Assembly: GCF_943734655.1 (NCBI RefSeq)
Contig: NC_071355.1
Location: 14,488,768-14,552,767 of the forward strand
Direction of reading: 5' to 3'
Length of the DNA: 64,000 nucleotides
From: Sabethes cyaneus
Taxonomy: Eukaryota; Arthropoda; Insecta; Diptera; Culicidae
The notes under the pieces are model-generated. The model had not been told where the DNA came from, searched no databases, and saw nothing but the letters and a program-made list of their open reading frames with translations. The translations under genes were made by a program, and so were the position numbers. Shown here one piece after another: positions 23,849-35,430 of this stretch (positions are counted from its first letter, which is position 1; every line of letters starts with the position of its first letter).

Positions 23849-25117
23849 GTACCGTAAAACGGGGTAACTTGCAACAGTTCTCAACTATGAGTGAAAGTAA
23901 AAATTTATCTGCAGCACATTTGAGGGCATTTAATTAATATGAAGTTATTAGGTCTAGAATGGAATAATTTCACATATTGAGAAAAAATATGCGATCGATA
24001 TTGGTTGCTGTAGAAATCTTTTACTGGTGTGTTGCTAGTAACCCCTTCAACGGGGTAACTTGCAACAAGTAATATTTTTTTGGAAATTGAACGAATTTAA
24101 TGATTTGTATGAGTTTCTTTTGACTTCAATATGCAAATGTTAATTCGACTGGCAATTTTCAATGCTTTTGCTATGAATATTCGCATAAATGTCCTATGTC
24201 ATGTTGGCCAAAATAATTTATGACCGCGTAACGGAAATTACGAATTTAAGTTTTTATGTAATTCATGCAGTTGATATTCCGTGTCTGGATCCGATAGAGC
24301 TTCTTTAAGGACTATTCACAAATTACGTAACGCACTTATGGGAGCGGGAGTTGTGTAACAACGCATTCCACGTCGTATATTCATTATACAAAATCACGCC
24401 ACAAAGTTAAAAATCATCGATATCTTGGTTACGTAATATATGAATGTTCATTACTTTACGAGTGATCGTAACTAGAAACTATCATATTGCAGGTCGATTT
24501 CTTTCAGTGAGATTATTTTATTTTCGGCCTCTTCTAGGAACATTGGGATATACTGAATCCCAAAAAAACTGGCAAATATCCTGAAATATCCGATTTACTG
24601 AAAGACCTTACACTCTTCAGCTGTGCTTTTAATAGTGCTTGATGCAAAATTAAATGATAACTTGCTTCGTGAAGTTAACGAAAAACAGTTTTGTACATCT
24701 ACCAGCTGTTGAAAGTTACCCCGTTTCAGTACTTGTTCTACGAATAATGTGGTAACAAGTAGGATCAACAAAACTAGTCATCATAAATCAAATATTTTGT
24801 TTCCTTATTATTCACCTTTATATAAAAAATGCATGTTAGTCTTCTTTTATTTGAAGTGCTTGTGGGCAAAGCAAACCTTTTACAGAAGAAAAAATGGCAA
24901 TAAATTTGACACCATGTTGTAAGATTTTTTAAAAATCACCAAAACAGCAGAAAATCAACATATCAATTTCTAAGGCTTCTTTGACCTGTTGTTAACAAGA
25001 TTTAGAGATTGATAGAGATTAAAAATTGCAGTAACAGATCAAAAATACAATAAATTCGATGGATATTGCGTTGTTGCATGTTACCCCGCTGTTGCAAGTT
25101 ACCCCGTTTGACGGTAC
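23849..25117. mobile_element. 1.27-kb element with GTACCGT..GGGGTAAC inverted ends
   Basis: The left end is GTACCGTAAAACGGGGTAAC and the right end in reverse is GTACCGTCAAACGGGGTAAC, then TTGCAAC on both. Further copies of CGGGGTAACTTGCAAC occur subterminally, near 24050 and 24715 (reversed) and twice at the right end (25078-25105). It is non-coding. Confidence 0.75.
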
Positions 25118-25159
25118 CTTCCTAGTCAAGCAAATGTTTGTACAAGTTGATATCCCAAG

Positions 25160-25640
25160 TAACAATTTGGGTTTTATTACACTCTTATGATGGCATTTAA
25201 GACTAAAATTGGTCATGAAAACCGCCAAACCGCCTTCTGCTTGGAAGACTGTGGGCCACTGTCCCATTGGAATTGATATGTCGATTCCTGGTCCAGTAAC
25301 CCCAGCTCCTGTAGATTCGCCAATTTTAGAACCATCGGTGTAAAACAGGAGTGGACCACCTTCTTCCCATAATCTGCGATCGATGTCGATTACTTTGAAG
25401 GGTATATCGAAGTTTATCCTAGTTTCCATCCAGTCTTCGTTCATGATTACCAGGGTGTTCAGTTGAAAATCTCGGAGGATTCGTAGGTGTCCATTGAGAT
25501 CCCCATCTTGGAAATGTTTAACACTCCTAAGCCTAAGAGCACCTTTTGCTGCTTCAAGTTGTACGAATTGGTGCAACGGTAGAAGATATAAAAGAGCATC
25601 TAGAGCTTTGGAAGGTGTGCTGGTCATTGGTTGCAGGTTG
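25160..25640 (-). pseudogene. LINE fragment with RNase H-like domain
   Basis: On the minus strand an open frame (25019-25627 overall) contains LHQFVQLEAAKGALRL, then LLFYTDGSKIGESTGAGV and GQWPTVFQAE. The DGS and GAGV block is the first strand of an RNase H domain as carried by the C-terminus of some non-LTR retrotransposons of the I/LOA/R1 type. The domain is cut off shortly after. A related piece of the same protein class on the + strand is at 49225-49970. Confidence 0.7.
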
Positions 25641-25683
25641 CAGCTAGCTAATTTTTAGGAAAACTTGCGTTAACACGACAATT

Positions 25684-26161
25684 AGGCCATTCCAAATATT
25701 TAAAAAAGTTTTTGTCCCGCCGGTGTTGGGCCACTGAAGGGGGGGGCGAAAAAAAACAAAGAGAATTTTTTAAACGAGCAAAAAAATATGGATTTTAGGT
25801 ATTTTTACTTAAAGTTTAAATGTGAAAACCAAATCTATTCTTGCTTTTAATAAATACGTTGTTATTTTTCATGCAAAAATTTACAAACATAAAGAAAAAA
25901 AACGAAAGAAAATTGTTTTGGTCGAGTTTCGGAAATTCCACTGTTTGAACTTCCATTTTTATTTCGTGCTAGAAGCGTTAACTCAACTCTTACACTCGTT
26001 TTTCGAGTTTTTCAGGCTATAGAGCCCACAGACAATTGATTTTATAGAAAAAAAATTAACTCATATCCTACAAATTATTTTTTTGCCCCCCGATTTTTCA
26101 AGTCAATTTTCAAGGGGGGGGGGGGCGTGACAAAAACTTTGAAAATGATTTGCAATGGCCT
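25684..26161. mobile_element. AGGCC-terminated inverted-repeat element, copy 2
   Basis: The element is 478 bp long. The left end AGGCCATTCCAAATATTTAA leads to AAGTTTTTGTC. The right end in reverse, AGGCCATTGCAAATCATTTT, leads to CAAAGTTTTTGTC. The interior, read in reverse, carries GTCTGTGGGCTC and AACTCGAAAAACGAGTG as in copy 1. A G13-type run lies near the right end. It directly abuts the pyrimidine array that follows. Confidence 0.8.
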
Positions 26162-28037
26162 TATTTAATTTTTTCTCGCATGTTCTTCCGTTTTTTCACG
26201 AAATTTCCTATTTTTTATCGTAAATTCTTACAATTTTTTCTCGATTTCTTTCATTTTTTCTCGCAAAAACTCTCATTTTTAATCGCAAATTTTTCTTGAC
26301 TATTCTTCATCTTTTTCTTTTTATCTTTATTTTTTACATTTTTATTAAAATTTCGTTAATTTTTTTCGTAATTTCTTTCATCTTCTTCTCGCGAGTTCTT
26401 TCATTTTTTCTTGTGAGTTCAGTCATTTTTAGTCGCAAATCTGATCTGATTTTTTCGTGAAATTTTCTCACCAATTCATTTGTTTTTTTTTTTTTTGCAA
26501 CTTTTCCCTTTTTATCGCAATTTTGTTATTGTTGTCGCGATTGTTTTATTTTGTCAAGATTTTTTTTTGTTTTTTCTCGCGAACTCTTTCATGTTTCCTC
26601 GCGATTTCTTCCAGTTTCTCTCGCGATTGCTTTCATTTTTTTCTCGAGAATTCTTGTATTTCTTTCCGGGAATTTTTTGACCATTTCTTTCCTTTTTCTC
26701 TTGATTTTTTTCATTATTTCATTTTCATTTTTTCTCGTGAATATTTTCAGTTACTCTCGGCAATTCTTTCATTTTTTTCCATATTGCAGCGCATTTTTTT
26801 ATTTTTCCTCGCGATGTTCTTTCAGTTGTACGCGTTAGTTCTTCCATTATTTATTGCGAATTTTGCTTGCTAATTCTTTCATTTTTCTCGCGATTTCGTT
26901 TTCATGTTTTGTGATTTCTTGCAGTTTTTCCCGTGGGTTCTCTCATTTTTTCTTGTTAATTCTTTAATTTTAATAATTTTGCTTTCTAGTTCTTTCATTT
27001 TTCTCGCGATTTTGTTTTCATTTTTTGCGATTTCTTTCACTTTTTCTCGTTAGGTCTTTCATTTTTTCTCGCTAATTCTTTCATTTTTTCCCCGATTTTT
27101 ATAATTTTTTCTCGTGATGTCTTTCATTTATTCTTCATTATATCTTGCGATTTTTTCTATTTTTAGCACATTCTTTTCCTTTTTTGTCGCTTTATTCATT
27201 TTTTTTCACAATGTCTTTTATTTTTTCTCGCGATTTCTTTTAGCTTTTCTCGCAAGTGCATTCATTTTTACACGTGAATTCTTACATTTGTTTTCGCGAA
27301 TTTTTTTTTGCCAATTCTTTAATTTTTCTCTTGATTTTTTTCCATTTTTTCTCGCGAATTCTTTCATTTTTTCCCGCGAGTTCTTCCGTTATTTATCGCG
27401 AGTTTTGCTTGCTAATTTTTTTAATTTTCTCGCATTTTCGTTTTCATTTTTTTGCGATTTCTTTCAATTTTCTCACGAGTTCTTTCATTTTTCTCGTGAG
27501 TTCTTTCATTTTTTCTCGCTAATTCTTAAATTTTTTCCCAAGTTTTATAATTTTTTCTCGTGATTACTTTCATTTATTCTTCATCTTGCGATTTTTCCAT
27601 TATTATCGCAGTTTTTCTTTTTTTGTCGCTATTTTTTCATTTTTTCTTACAATGTCTTTCATTTTTTCTCGCGATTTTTTTCAGCTTTTTTCGCAAGTGC
27701 ATTCATTTTTACTCGTGAATTCTTACATTTTGCTCGCGAATTTTTTTGCCAACTCTTTAATTTTTGTCTTGTTTTTTTTATTTTTTCTCGCGAATTCGTT
27801 CATTTTTTCTCGCGAGTTCTTCCGTTATTTATCGCGAGTTTGGCTTGCTATTTTTTTTATTTTTTCACGCAATTTTTGTTTTAATTTTTTTGCGATTTTT
27901 TTAAGTTTTCTCACGAGTGCTTTAATTTTTTCTCGCGAGTTCTTCCATTTTTCTCGTGAGTTCTTCCATTTTTTTCGTTAATTCTTTAATTTTTTTTCCG
28001 GATTTCTATAATTTTTTCTCGTGATTTCTTCCATTTC
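26162..28037. repeat. 1.9-kb degenerate array of TTTTTCTCGCGAATTCTTTCAT-like units
   Basis: Units of about 20 to 22 bp built from TTTTTCTCGCGA, ATTCTTTCAT and close variants follow each other from copy 2 to the left end of copy 3. CTCGCGA recurs dozens of times. Larger blocks are themselves repeated: the text around 27120-27420 returns at 27580-27850. The Phe/Leu/Ser-rich open frames on this strand are translations of the array, not genes. Confidence 0.85.
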
Positions 28038-28330
28038 GACCATTGCAAATTATTTTTAGAGTTTTTGTCCCCCGCCCTTCGAAATTGGCTCTAAAAATCG
28101 GGGGGCAAAAAAAATTGTTAAATTTGAGTACAAATTTTTTGTATAAAATCAATCACCTGTGGGGTTTACAGCCTTAAGAACTCAAAAAAAGAGTACGGAG
28201 TGTTAACGCTTCTATAGCATGAAACTAAAGTGGAATAAAAATAATGTAATTTTCGAAAATCGGCAAAATTTTTTTTTTTGATTTTGACTCTATTTTGGAA
28301 GATTTTTGCATGAAAAAAAATATCGTATAG

Positions 28331-31300
28331 TAGGGTAAATGATTTTGAAATGGACCTAGTCGACTTCTGATCTTGAATGGACCTATTTTTAAATAAGAAT
28401 TTTAGGATATACAGTGGTATTCCGATTATATCTACACCTGGTTTAATCTACACCCGAATTTAGGTACCCCCGATTTTGTCTACCATTTAGACCCGGTTTT
28501 ATCTACCTTTTTTTAAATTGTCATTTCGGCATGAAAATTTGGAAGATTTCATGAATTTATGCATATTAGGGAATATTTCTCTGTATTTTATAGTTTACTA
28601 TATGGCATCTGTGGTATGTAATTATACACAGACTGGGTCAAATACGCAAAGTAACTTCCATTTATTTTGTAACGCATATTTTTAACATTTCATAATGATC
28701 CTTTGTGACTTTCTATACTGTAACGCTAACGGGCACACCCCGTCTCCGCTAGAAACTATGGTTATCACCTTTCTTTCCAAAAAATTCTAATCTTTTGAAC
28801 CATTGAACCGATTTTAATAATTTTATAACCAACTAAAAGGAATTTTAATGAGCTTTTCAGATAAAAAAAAAACAATAAACTGACGTTCAAAGTTTTTTAT
28901 GATTGCAAAAACATTTTTTGTAGGAGCCTTGAAACTCTTAAAATCACTTAAAACATTTAAAATATTCGTTTTTGCCTTTTTACTATTTAAATATATAGCA
29001 TAAAGGTATAGCAATCACTCGATAACCCGGAAATGGAAAGGTTTTATTTTTTCATTATACTTTCAATGGTAAGCTAGTTGTTTACATACCATATCAAAAA
29101 AACAGATATCTGACCTTTTTAGTTTTTCAGATACTCTTTTTTAAGAAATAAAGATGCGAAAATGCAGTGGACTCGCATTGCGTTTTATTTTAGAGACGCA
29201 TTTCTTTGTCAAAAACCCCTTTTATTACAAGTAAAAAAAATCATGCGTCTCCATTGTACTCTCGATTCTTTATGAAAATTTTGAATTTCTTTGGTCTACA
29301 CACCATGGAAACATAAAAAGTGAATGTTTTTAATGTTTTTGCGATAATAAAAAAAGTTTGGGCTTTAGTCCAATATTTTTTTTCTGAAACGCTCATTAAA
29401 ATACTTTCCATTTGATATTAACATCATTGAAATCGGTTCAATGGATCAAAAGCTATGAATTTTCAAAGAAAAAAAAGTTAGAAAAAATGGTATCTTTTGG
29501 GACCACACTGACTCAGAAAAGAGAACCCTTAGTACCAAATAAAAATACGGATCTCAAATTTACTGCAAAGGAATAAGTACACAAAATTTGAATAAAATCG
29601 GAGCAATTTTGAATTTCTATATGTCTTTTTCATAATATTGTTGAGTTGACATGCATTATGGCTAATGGTTGATGTGAATAAAATGAGCTCTATGCGTAAA
29701 ATTACGCTAAAATAATACATAATTGAATAAAATGATCAATATTAGCAATATTTTTTGTTCATTTAAATTATTTTGGAGCAATTTATTTTTCCCCAAATAT
29801 GTGTAATTTCAATTTAGGTATTTAAAAGTTCAGTAAAACCAGTGAAATCTTCAAATTCCTTAAAAATGTTAACCCCCTTTTTTGATCTTGAATGGACCTA
29901 GTATTGATTTTAGAATGGACCTAGTTTTGCGCTCCGAGACATCACTGGCGGTAGCTATCATTGCCTACCACTAACGAACTCGTCGTTGTATATTCATTGA
30001 AACTGCTTGTTGTCACTATAGTATCTCCGTTTATAATTAATCTATAAGCACGGGATATTGAAAGTAGGCTTGATTTATAGCCTAAATAAAAACTTAATTA
30101 TATTGATAAAACTAACTATCACTCATCCTTTTTCGTAGTTCTTCATAGTGTTTATACATTGTAGCCTCTAGTTTTGAAACTAAAAAGTCTTCCTAATTAG
30201 TTAGCTAACATATGTCATTTTATGCTTAAAACAATATAAACTTAATTTATTCTCAGTATTGTACAAAAATTTTATCATTGATTAAAAGATAAGATGGATC
30301 AAAAGATAAGAGGGATACTAACTGCCTTCTGTTAAGGGGGCATAGTACCTTTTCAGTTTTTTAAAACCTAAATTTTTTTATTGATTATTTCGAAAGATTA
30401 ACATTTTGACCATATGTGTTTGAAGTCGTTTGCATGAATTCCAAATATTGACAAAGTTACAGCTATTTGTACCGCGCATGTCTGGAGCGATTAAACAACG
30501 AGTAAAAACTTCAACGTCGTTTTTCTCGAAACCAGGTTTTGAAAGTCGGTACCATAAATATCTCAAGAACGGCTCAAGCAATTCTTATGATTCTTTTTTT
30601 GTTTGAAAGCCAACAAAATTATCTAGTGTTTGACCCATCCTTTTCTTGATATTGTAATTTTTGAATTTTTAGAAATGTTTAAAGTCAATTTTTTCGCTTA
30701 AAAACCATACTTTTATGTTTCAATGTCCGCCATTTTGTTATGTGTTCGAATTCTAAAAACGGATGGATCAAACACGAGATAATTTAATGTTCTTTCGTGT
30801 CGTTTTGGAATTTTTCAATTCGGATAAGCTCCCCAGCGCCAATCCATGGTACCGCAATTCATGGTTTTTTTGAACGACTATCTTCAAGGAGCCGTAGGGG
30901 CAAGGGTAAGAGGTTCCCTTATGAAAACAAAATTGCAAATATTAGTATAAAATGCAATGTTTCGAATGCAAAAAACCCGATTCAATTTGCCTTTCGCGTT
31001 ATCGAGAAAAAATTATTTGAAATTAGGCAAAAAATATGGTGTAAAAGGTACTATGCCCCTTAAAAAAGAGCTATTTTTGCTTCATTTGCATTTAGCACAA
31101 AACCAGTTACACTTAAATTTTTCAATTGGATTTTACGTATTTGTTTTAGCACGAAGCAAAAGTGTAATCTATATAATCTATATAAGTAATCTATATAAGT
31201 AGAGCAAAATTTTCCCAATTTGTTCGCCCTATGTAAAAAAAATTCCCAAATTATGCTAAACGGGACAATTCTTGTATCATTAAAAGTAATGCACAGAAGA

Positions 31301-32971
31301 ATGAAACAAGTTATTTGAGAATACAATTCTGATGATTTATATATAGCTTTATTGTATAGGAAACTCTAATATTGGAACTTCGAATTGAGTTACGAAGCTA
31401 ATATTCCAAACTCTATTTCAAGTGGTTATCCCTGCTTAACTATCTACAGGCAACATCGTAAAAATGGTTTGAATCAAAATTTTTTTCATGGACAAATAAC
31501 GTCCTGTATTTTCCATATAAATACAGCAAAAAGTTTTGCTGTAAGTTTAAGTTTTGACAAAACTCAGATGAGAAATAGTTTAAACACGTTAATCAAGCAT
31601 ATACCAAAGCTTCAAAACACCTTTAGCGCGCTGACCGAAAACCCTAAGGCCAATAAAATTCAACCGGACAATGCAACCGGACTAACGTTGTACTACGTCA
31701 TCCGTGGTCGTATCTTATACACAACCCCTCTGATTTTTTTCTTGGGGGATGTAAAGTTTTCTTTAAGCACCTCTCCCCTCTGACTTGTGACAAAATTAAT
31801 ACCTCCTTGTCCACCGAAATTGAGTGACTCTGAGATCTAAAATATTCATTTTTGAAACTTCCTATTTTCTATCTGGTACAGTTCTTCATCGACTATCATT
31901 TAAAATTAAAACCTAGTATCTAAGCTTACCTTTAAACCTAGTAGAATTACCAAGTCTAATTTTTTCAAGCACCATTTACAGTATGATTTCGAATTTGACA
32001 ACAAATGCGTGTCGCCTATGTTGCCAAAATCGAAACCGTGGCAAAATCTAGACCATTTTTCAACTGAAAAAATTGCATATAAATGTGTCAAAAATTGAAT
32101 AATTACCACTAATTAACGAATTTTTCACGATTGCAACGGTTTTATATTCAAAATGTTCGACAGGGGCTGTCGCAAACCTTTAGATGCTTTGCAGTAAGAC
32201 GTAGTCCTACGTCAGTAAAAGTCTGACCTTTCGAAATATGTATTCACTAAATAAAAGCTCGAACCCCACTGTACTTGATAAACTACGTTTAATACAAGTT
32301 ATATTACATATTTTTAATGAATGGTTTAAATTTTTGAAACTAATAGGCGACATAATTTTCTTATGACGTGGAAATCGTTTCAATCATATCTGAGCAACAG
32401 GTAATAATAAATTCCCAATATACAAATGTCACACACAGATACATACACAACGCATATCAAGTCACTGAAACATTGTTCAATTGTTGGGCTGACATAAAAA
32501 CAAGATCCTCGGTGACTGTGACCGATTTCAAATTTTTCAACCGACTTTCATACCTTTCTAACAGAGTATAAGAAAGGTAAAAGCTGTTCAACCTTGTGTC
32601 CTATTAATAAATAACAGAAGTATAGTTGTACTATTAAAAAAAAAATCTTTGTTATTATTTTGTTCATTTACATGGAAGAAACTATGACAATCCTAATTTA
32701 GGTCCATTTTAAAATCAAAAATAGGTCCAATTCAAGATCATGTTGGGTCCATTCAAGATCAAAAAAAGGCTTTGGCAAAAAACGATATATTTAATAAAAG
32801 TTTCATCAATTATACATTTTTAAAGTACTGATAATGTAGAAAAAAGGTGGTACTTTCCAACAAATAGTAACATCACCACATATTATTTATAAATGACGAG
32901 TAAATTGAGCAGGAGTACGAGTGGTGGTGTTAAAAAGCGCTAAATAGGTCCATTCAAGATCAATTACCCTA
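28331..32971. mobile_element. 4.6-kb TA-GGGTAA element with GATCTTGAATGGACC subterminal repeats
   Basis: The left end TAGGGTAAATGATTTTGAAA and the right end in reverse TAGGGTAATTGATCTTGAAT continue into TGGACCTA. The word GATCTTGAATGGACCTA recurs inside near 28370 and 29885, and in reverse near 32725, 32750 and 32950. TA flanks both sides. No transposase was recognised. The open frame at 31385-31783 has no known motif. It lies inside copy 3 of the AGGCC element and contains the MITE at 30336-31059. A block with ATCTACACC and ATCTACC words (28404-28510) may be yet another insertion. Confidence 0.75.
30336..31059. mobile_element. 724-bp TTAA-flanked MITE (piggyBac-like)
   Basis: TTAA at 30332-30335 and 31060-31063 flank inverted ends GGGGGCATAGTACCTTTT and, in reverse, GGGGCATAGTACCTTTT. 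TTAA flanks are characteristic of piggyBac-type insertion. The interior is AT-rich and non-coding. A solitary similar terminus (CTATGCCCCCTTAA) lies at 34612-34625. Confidence 0.8.
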
Positions 32972-33116
32972 TATGAAAAGCAAGAACAGATTCGGGTTTC
33001 ACGGTTAAACTTTAAGTAAAAATTCCTAAATATTTTATTTTTTTTTTGCGTGATTAAAAAAATCTGTTGTCCAGCATCGGAAGGACAAAAACTTTAAAAA
33101 ATATTTGTAATGGCCT

Positions 33117-34600
33117 TATTCTTCATTATGTCTTGCGATTTTTTCCATTTTTATCGCAATTTTTTTCTGTTTTGTCGCTATTTTTTCATTTTTTCTCACG
33201 ATTTCTTTCAGCTTTTCTCGCAAGTGCTTTCATTTTTCCTCGTGAATTCTTACATTTTTTCTCGCGAATTTTTTTCCCAATTCTTTAAATTTTCTCCAGA
33301 TTCTTTCCATTTTTTCTCGCGAGTTCTTGCATTTTTTCTTGCTAATTTTTTAATTTTTTATTGCGATTTTTGTCCATTATTATCGCATGTTTTCCTTTTT
33401 TCGTCGCGTTGGTTTTCATTTTTTTTTTCGCAATTTCTTTCAGTTTTTCTGACGAATGCTTTCATTGTTCCTCGGGAATTCTTGCATGCTAATTCTTTCA
33501 TTTTTTTCTCGCGATTTCTTTAAGTTTTTCTTACAAGCTCTTTCATCATCTTTCAGCTTCTCGTAAATTCCTCCATTTTTCTCGTCAATTCTTTCATTTA
33601 TTCTCCAGTTTTTCATCATTTTTGGTCGTAAATTCTTGCAGTTTTTTCGCCAATTCTTTCATTTGTCTGCTTTTTTTTATTTATTTCTTCTCTTGATTTC
33701 TGTTTCTCGTAATTTCTTTTCCGTTTTCACGAGATTTCTTTCATTTTTCTTCACGAATCCTGTTACTGTCTCTGTCTCTCACACTCACACTCTCTCACGC
33801 ATACTATCACTCACTCCGTCATTCTTTCTCCTCCACTCTCTCACTCCCTTTTTATCAATCACTCTTTCCTCTTTTTATTTTTTCCGCTTCTTTGTCGCTC
33901 TTTCAATTTTTCAATATGAGCGACAATATACTCTCTCCGAACCGAAAAAAAAAATTCTTTTCAGTTCTTTACAAAATTCATATCCATACCTGGCGCGTTC
34001 TCTCACACTTTCTCGCAGATTTGTTTAGTTTTTCTTGGAAATTCTTGCATTGTCTTGTTCTCTTTCGCACATTCTTTCATTTCTAGCAAAATCGTTCATG
34101 TTGTTTTAGGAAAATGTTTAATATTTTTGTAGATTTTTGTAGAATCTCGTGAATCGCTTTATTTTTTGTCGCCAATTTCTTCATATTTTCTTGCGAAATT
34201 CGTTCATTATTTCTCGCGAATTCTTTCTCTCCTTTTCTCTCACACAAACACCACACATGCGCACACACATACACACTTTTCCCCTTGTTTCCCCTCTCTC
34301 TTTCATACTGTTTGCCACATTTTCCGTCTTATTCTTTCGCTCTTATTTTTTCTGTCTCTCATGTTTTTCTGACCTTCATCTTTATCCTTCATTTTTTTAC
34401 TTTGTTCATTTCCCTCACACATTTCTCGCTCCAATTTTCACTCCGTCTCTCTACTTTTTATATTTCCGTCTCACACATCTATTTTCTCTTTCATTCCCTT
34501 CTGTCTCTCATTTTTTTTCTTTTTTCATGTATTTCTTATATATCACATTTGTCTCCTTTCTTTCTTTGTAATTCTGTCCCTTCTAAAATCGATTTTCAAC
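33117..34600. repeat. Second pyrimidine array, grading into CT/CA-rich sequence
   Basis: It starts at the right end of AGGCC element copy 3 with the same TTTTTCTCGCGA and ATTCTTTCAT units as the first array. From about 33770 it becomes richer in CTCTCACACTCACAC-type words. It ends near 34600, next to a solitary CTATGCCCCCTTAA terminus. The open frames across it are low-complexity. Confidence 0.8.
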
Positions 34601-34807
34601 GTTGAAAATTCCTATGCCCCCTTAAGACATATTTATAAAGGGAATCAAAATAAAATTTACTCAAAATAAAAAAATTTCCTTGCAATTGTAAAGTACGTCA
34701 AACTTTAATAAACATTTGGTTCTCAACCTAAACATTTTAATCGTTTGTTTGAGAAATCCCACAAGCGCTATTCGACATGAGTCAATTTCACATAATACAT
34801 TTTTTAG

Positions 34808-35280
34808 CATATGCTCCTCCCAAAATTCCAAACAAAGTTAGTTCTACAAACCGCTTTTAATTGGGGTTGGAAATATTACGCAAAAAAAAACTTTAACATT
34901 CCGTTCGACAAGAGCTACAAATGCTACCACCTGGAATTTCGCCAGGGGGAGAATTCGAAAAGCTCGACCACCATTAAAGGTTGTGTGTACAGCACTCGGA
35001 TCGTCTGCGATGGAAGGTACTCCGAGAGCAACATCATTCAAGTGTACTGTAACCAGTGCGATCATCAGGATGGTTGCAATGCCGGTGGTCCGTACTTTAA
35101 CTCCGGTGGATCGATCTACAGTTTCAATCTGAAGTTACTCGGTTCAATCCTAACTCCCTTGGTTGCTTGTTACATGCTGAACCGGATTCATCTTATCGGC
35201 TGAAGCTCCCAACCTGCATTAACGTGGGTGTTTCCGTTAATTTAATTTCATATACAAATAAAAATATAGTTTGCCATATA
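34808..35280 (+). CDS. Probable terminal exon of a nested Ly6/three-finger type protein
   Basis: An open frame to the TGA at 35201-35203 encodes a cysteine-rich segment: KCYHLEF, then GCVYSTRIVCDG, then VYCNQCDHQDGCN, followed by a hydrophobic tail (LLGSILTPLVACYML). Cysteines closing with a CDxxGCN motif and a hydrophobic C-terminus fit the second half of a Ly6/uPAR-type, GPI-anchored extracellular protein, a family abundant in insects. An AATAAA at 35257-35262, 54 bases after the stop, fits a 3' end. There is no signal peptide at the first ATG (34811), so an upstream exon is expected; TTTTTTAG at about 34807 is a possible acceptor. It would be a same-strand gene nested in the futsch intron, ending about 150 bases before the next futsch exon. 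A pseudogene remnant is the alternative. Confidence 0.5.
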
Positions 35281-35430
35281 GCAAGATACATAATCTGAAC
35301 TTGTCACTCATTTAGTAAAGCTATTTGTTTGTTGAAAAAATCCGAAAATACGCTCATTGTCGAGCTAAGTTTCGCAAATAGGTTTGCGTTAGATAAGTCA
35401 ATTTTAAACTTTTCTTTTCCTCTTTTCCAG

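Larger units (their letters stand above)
28038..33116. mobile_element. AGGCC-terminated inverted-repeat element, copy 3, split by an insertion
   Basis: The left part (28038-28330) begins with CCATTGCAAATTATTTTTAG and AGTTTTTGTC. It carries CCTGTGGGGTTTACAGCC, AGAACTCAAAAAAAGAGT and TTTTTGCATG in the order seen in copy 1. The right part (32972-33116) ends with GGACAAAAACTTTAAAAAAT and TTGTAATGGCCT. The 4.6 kb between is a separate TA-flanked element. Removing it gives an element of about 440 bp, like copy 2. Confidence 0.75.
16270..35430 (+). other. futsch: futsch intron of about 19.2 kb filled with mobile elements
   Basis: The intron runs from GTAAGC to TTTCCTCTTTTCCAG. It contains a LINE fragment split by a hAT-like element, two further elements inside that one, a GGGGTAAC-type element, a LINE RNase H fragment, copies 2 and 3 of the AGGCC inverted-repeat element with their pyrimidine arrays, and a probable nested Ly6-type exon near its 3' end. 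The stretch 16270-18200 holds no recognised gene or element apart from the GTC microsatellite at 16786-16820. Confidence 0.9.

Noticed and set aside
26457..27981. Open frames of 130-150 codons rich in Phe
   Set aside because: They are translations of the TTTTTCTCGCGA array.
31385..31783. 132-codon open frame within the 4.6-kb TA-GGGTAA element, considered as a transposase
   Set aside because: No catalytic or DNA-binding motif is visible and the length is far too short for a transposase.
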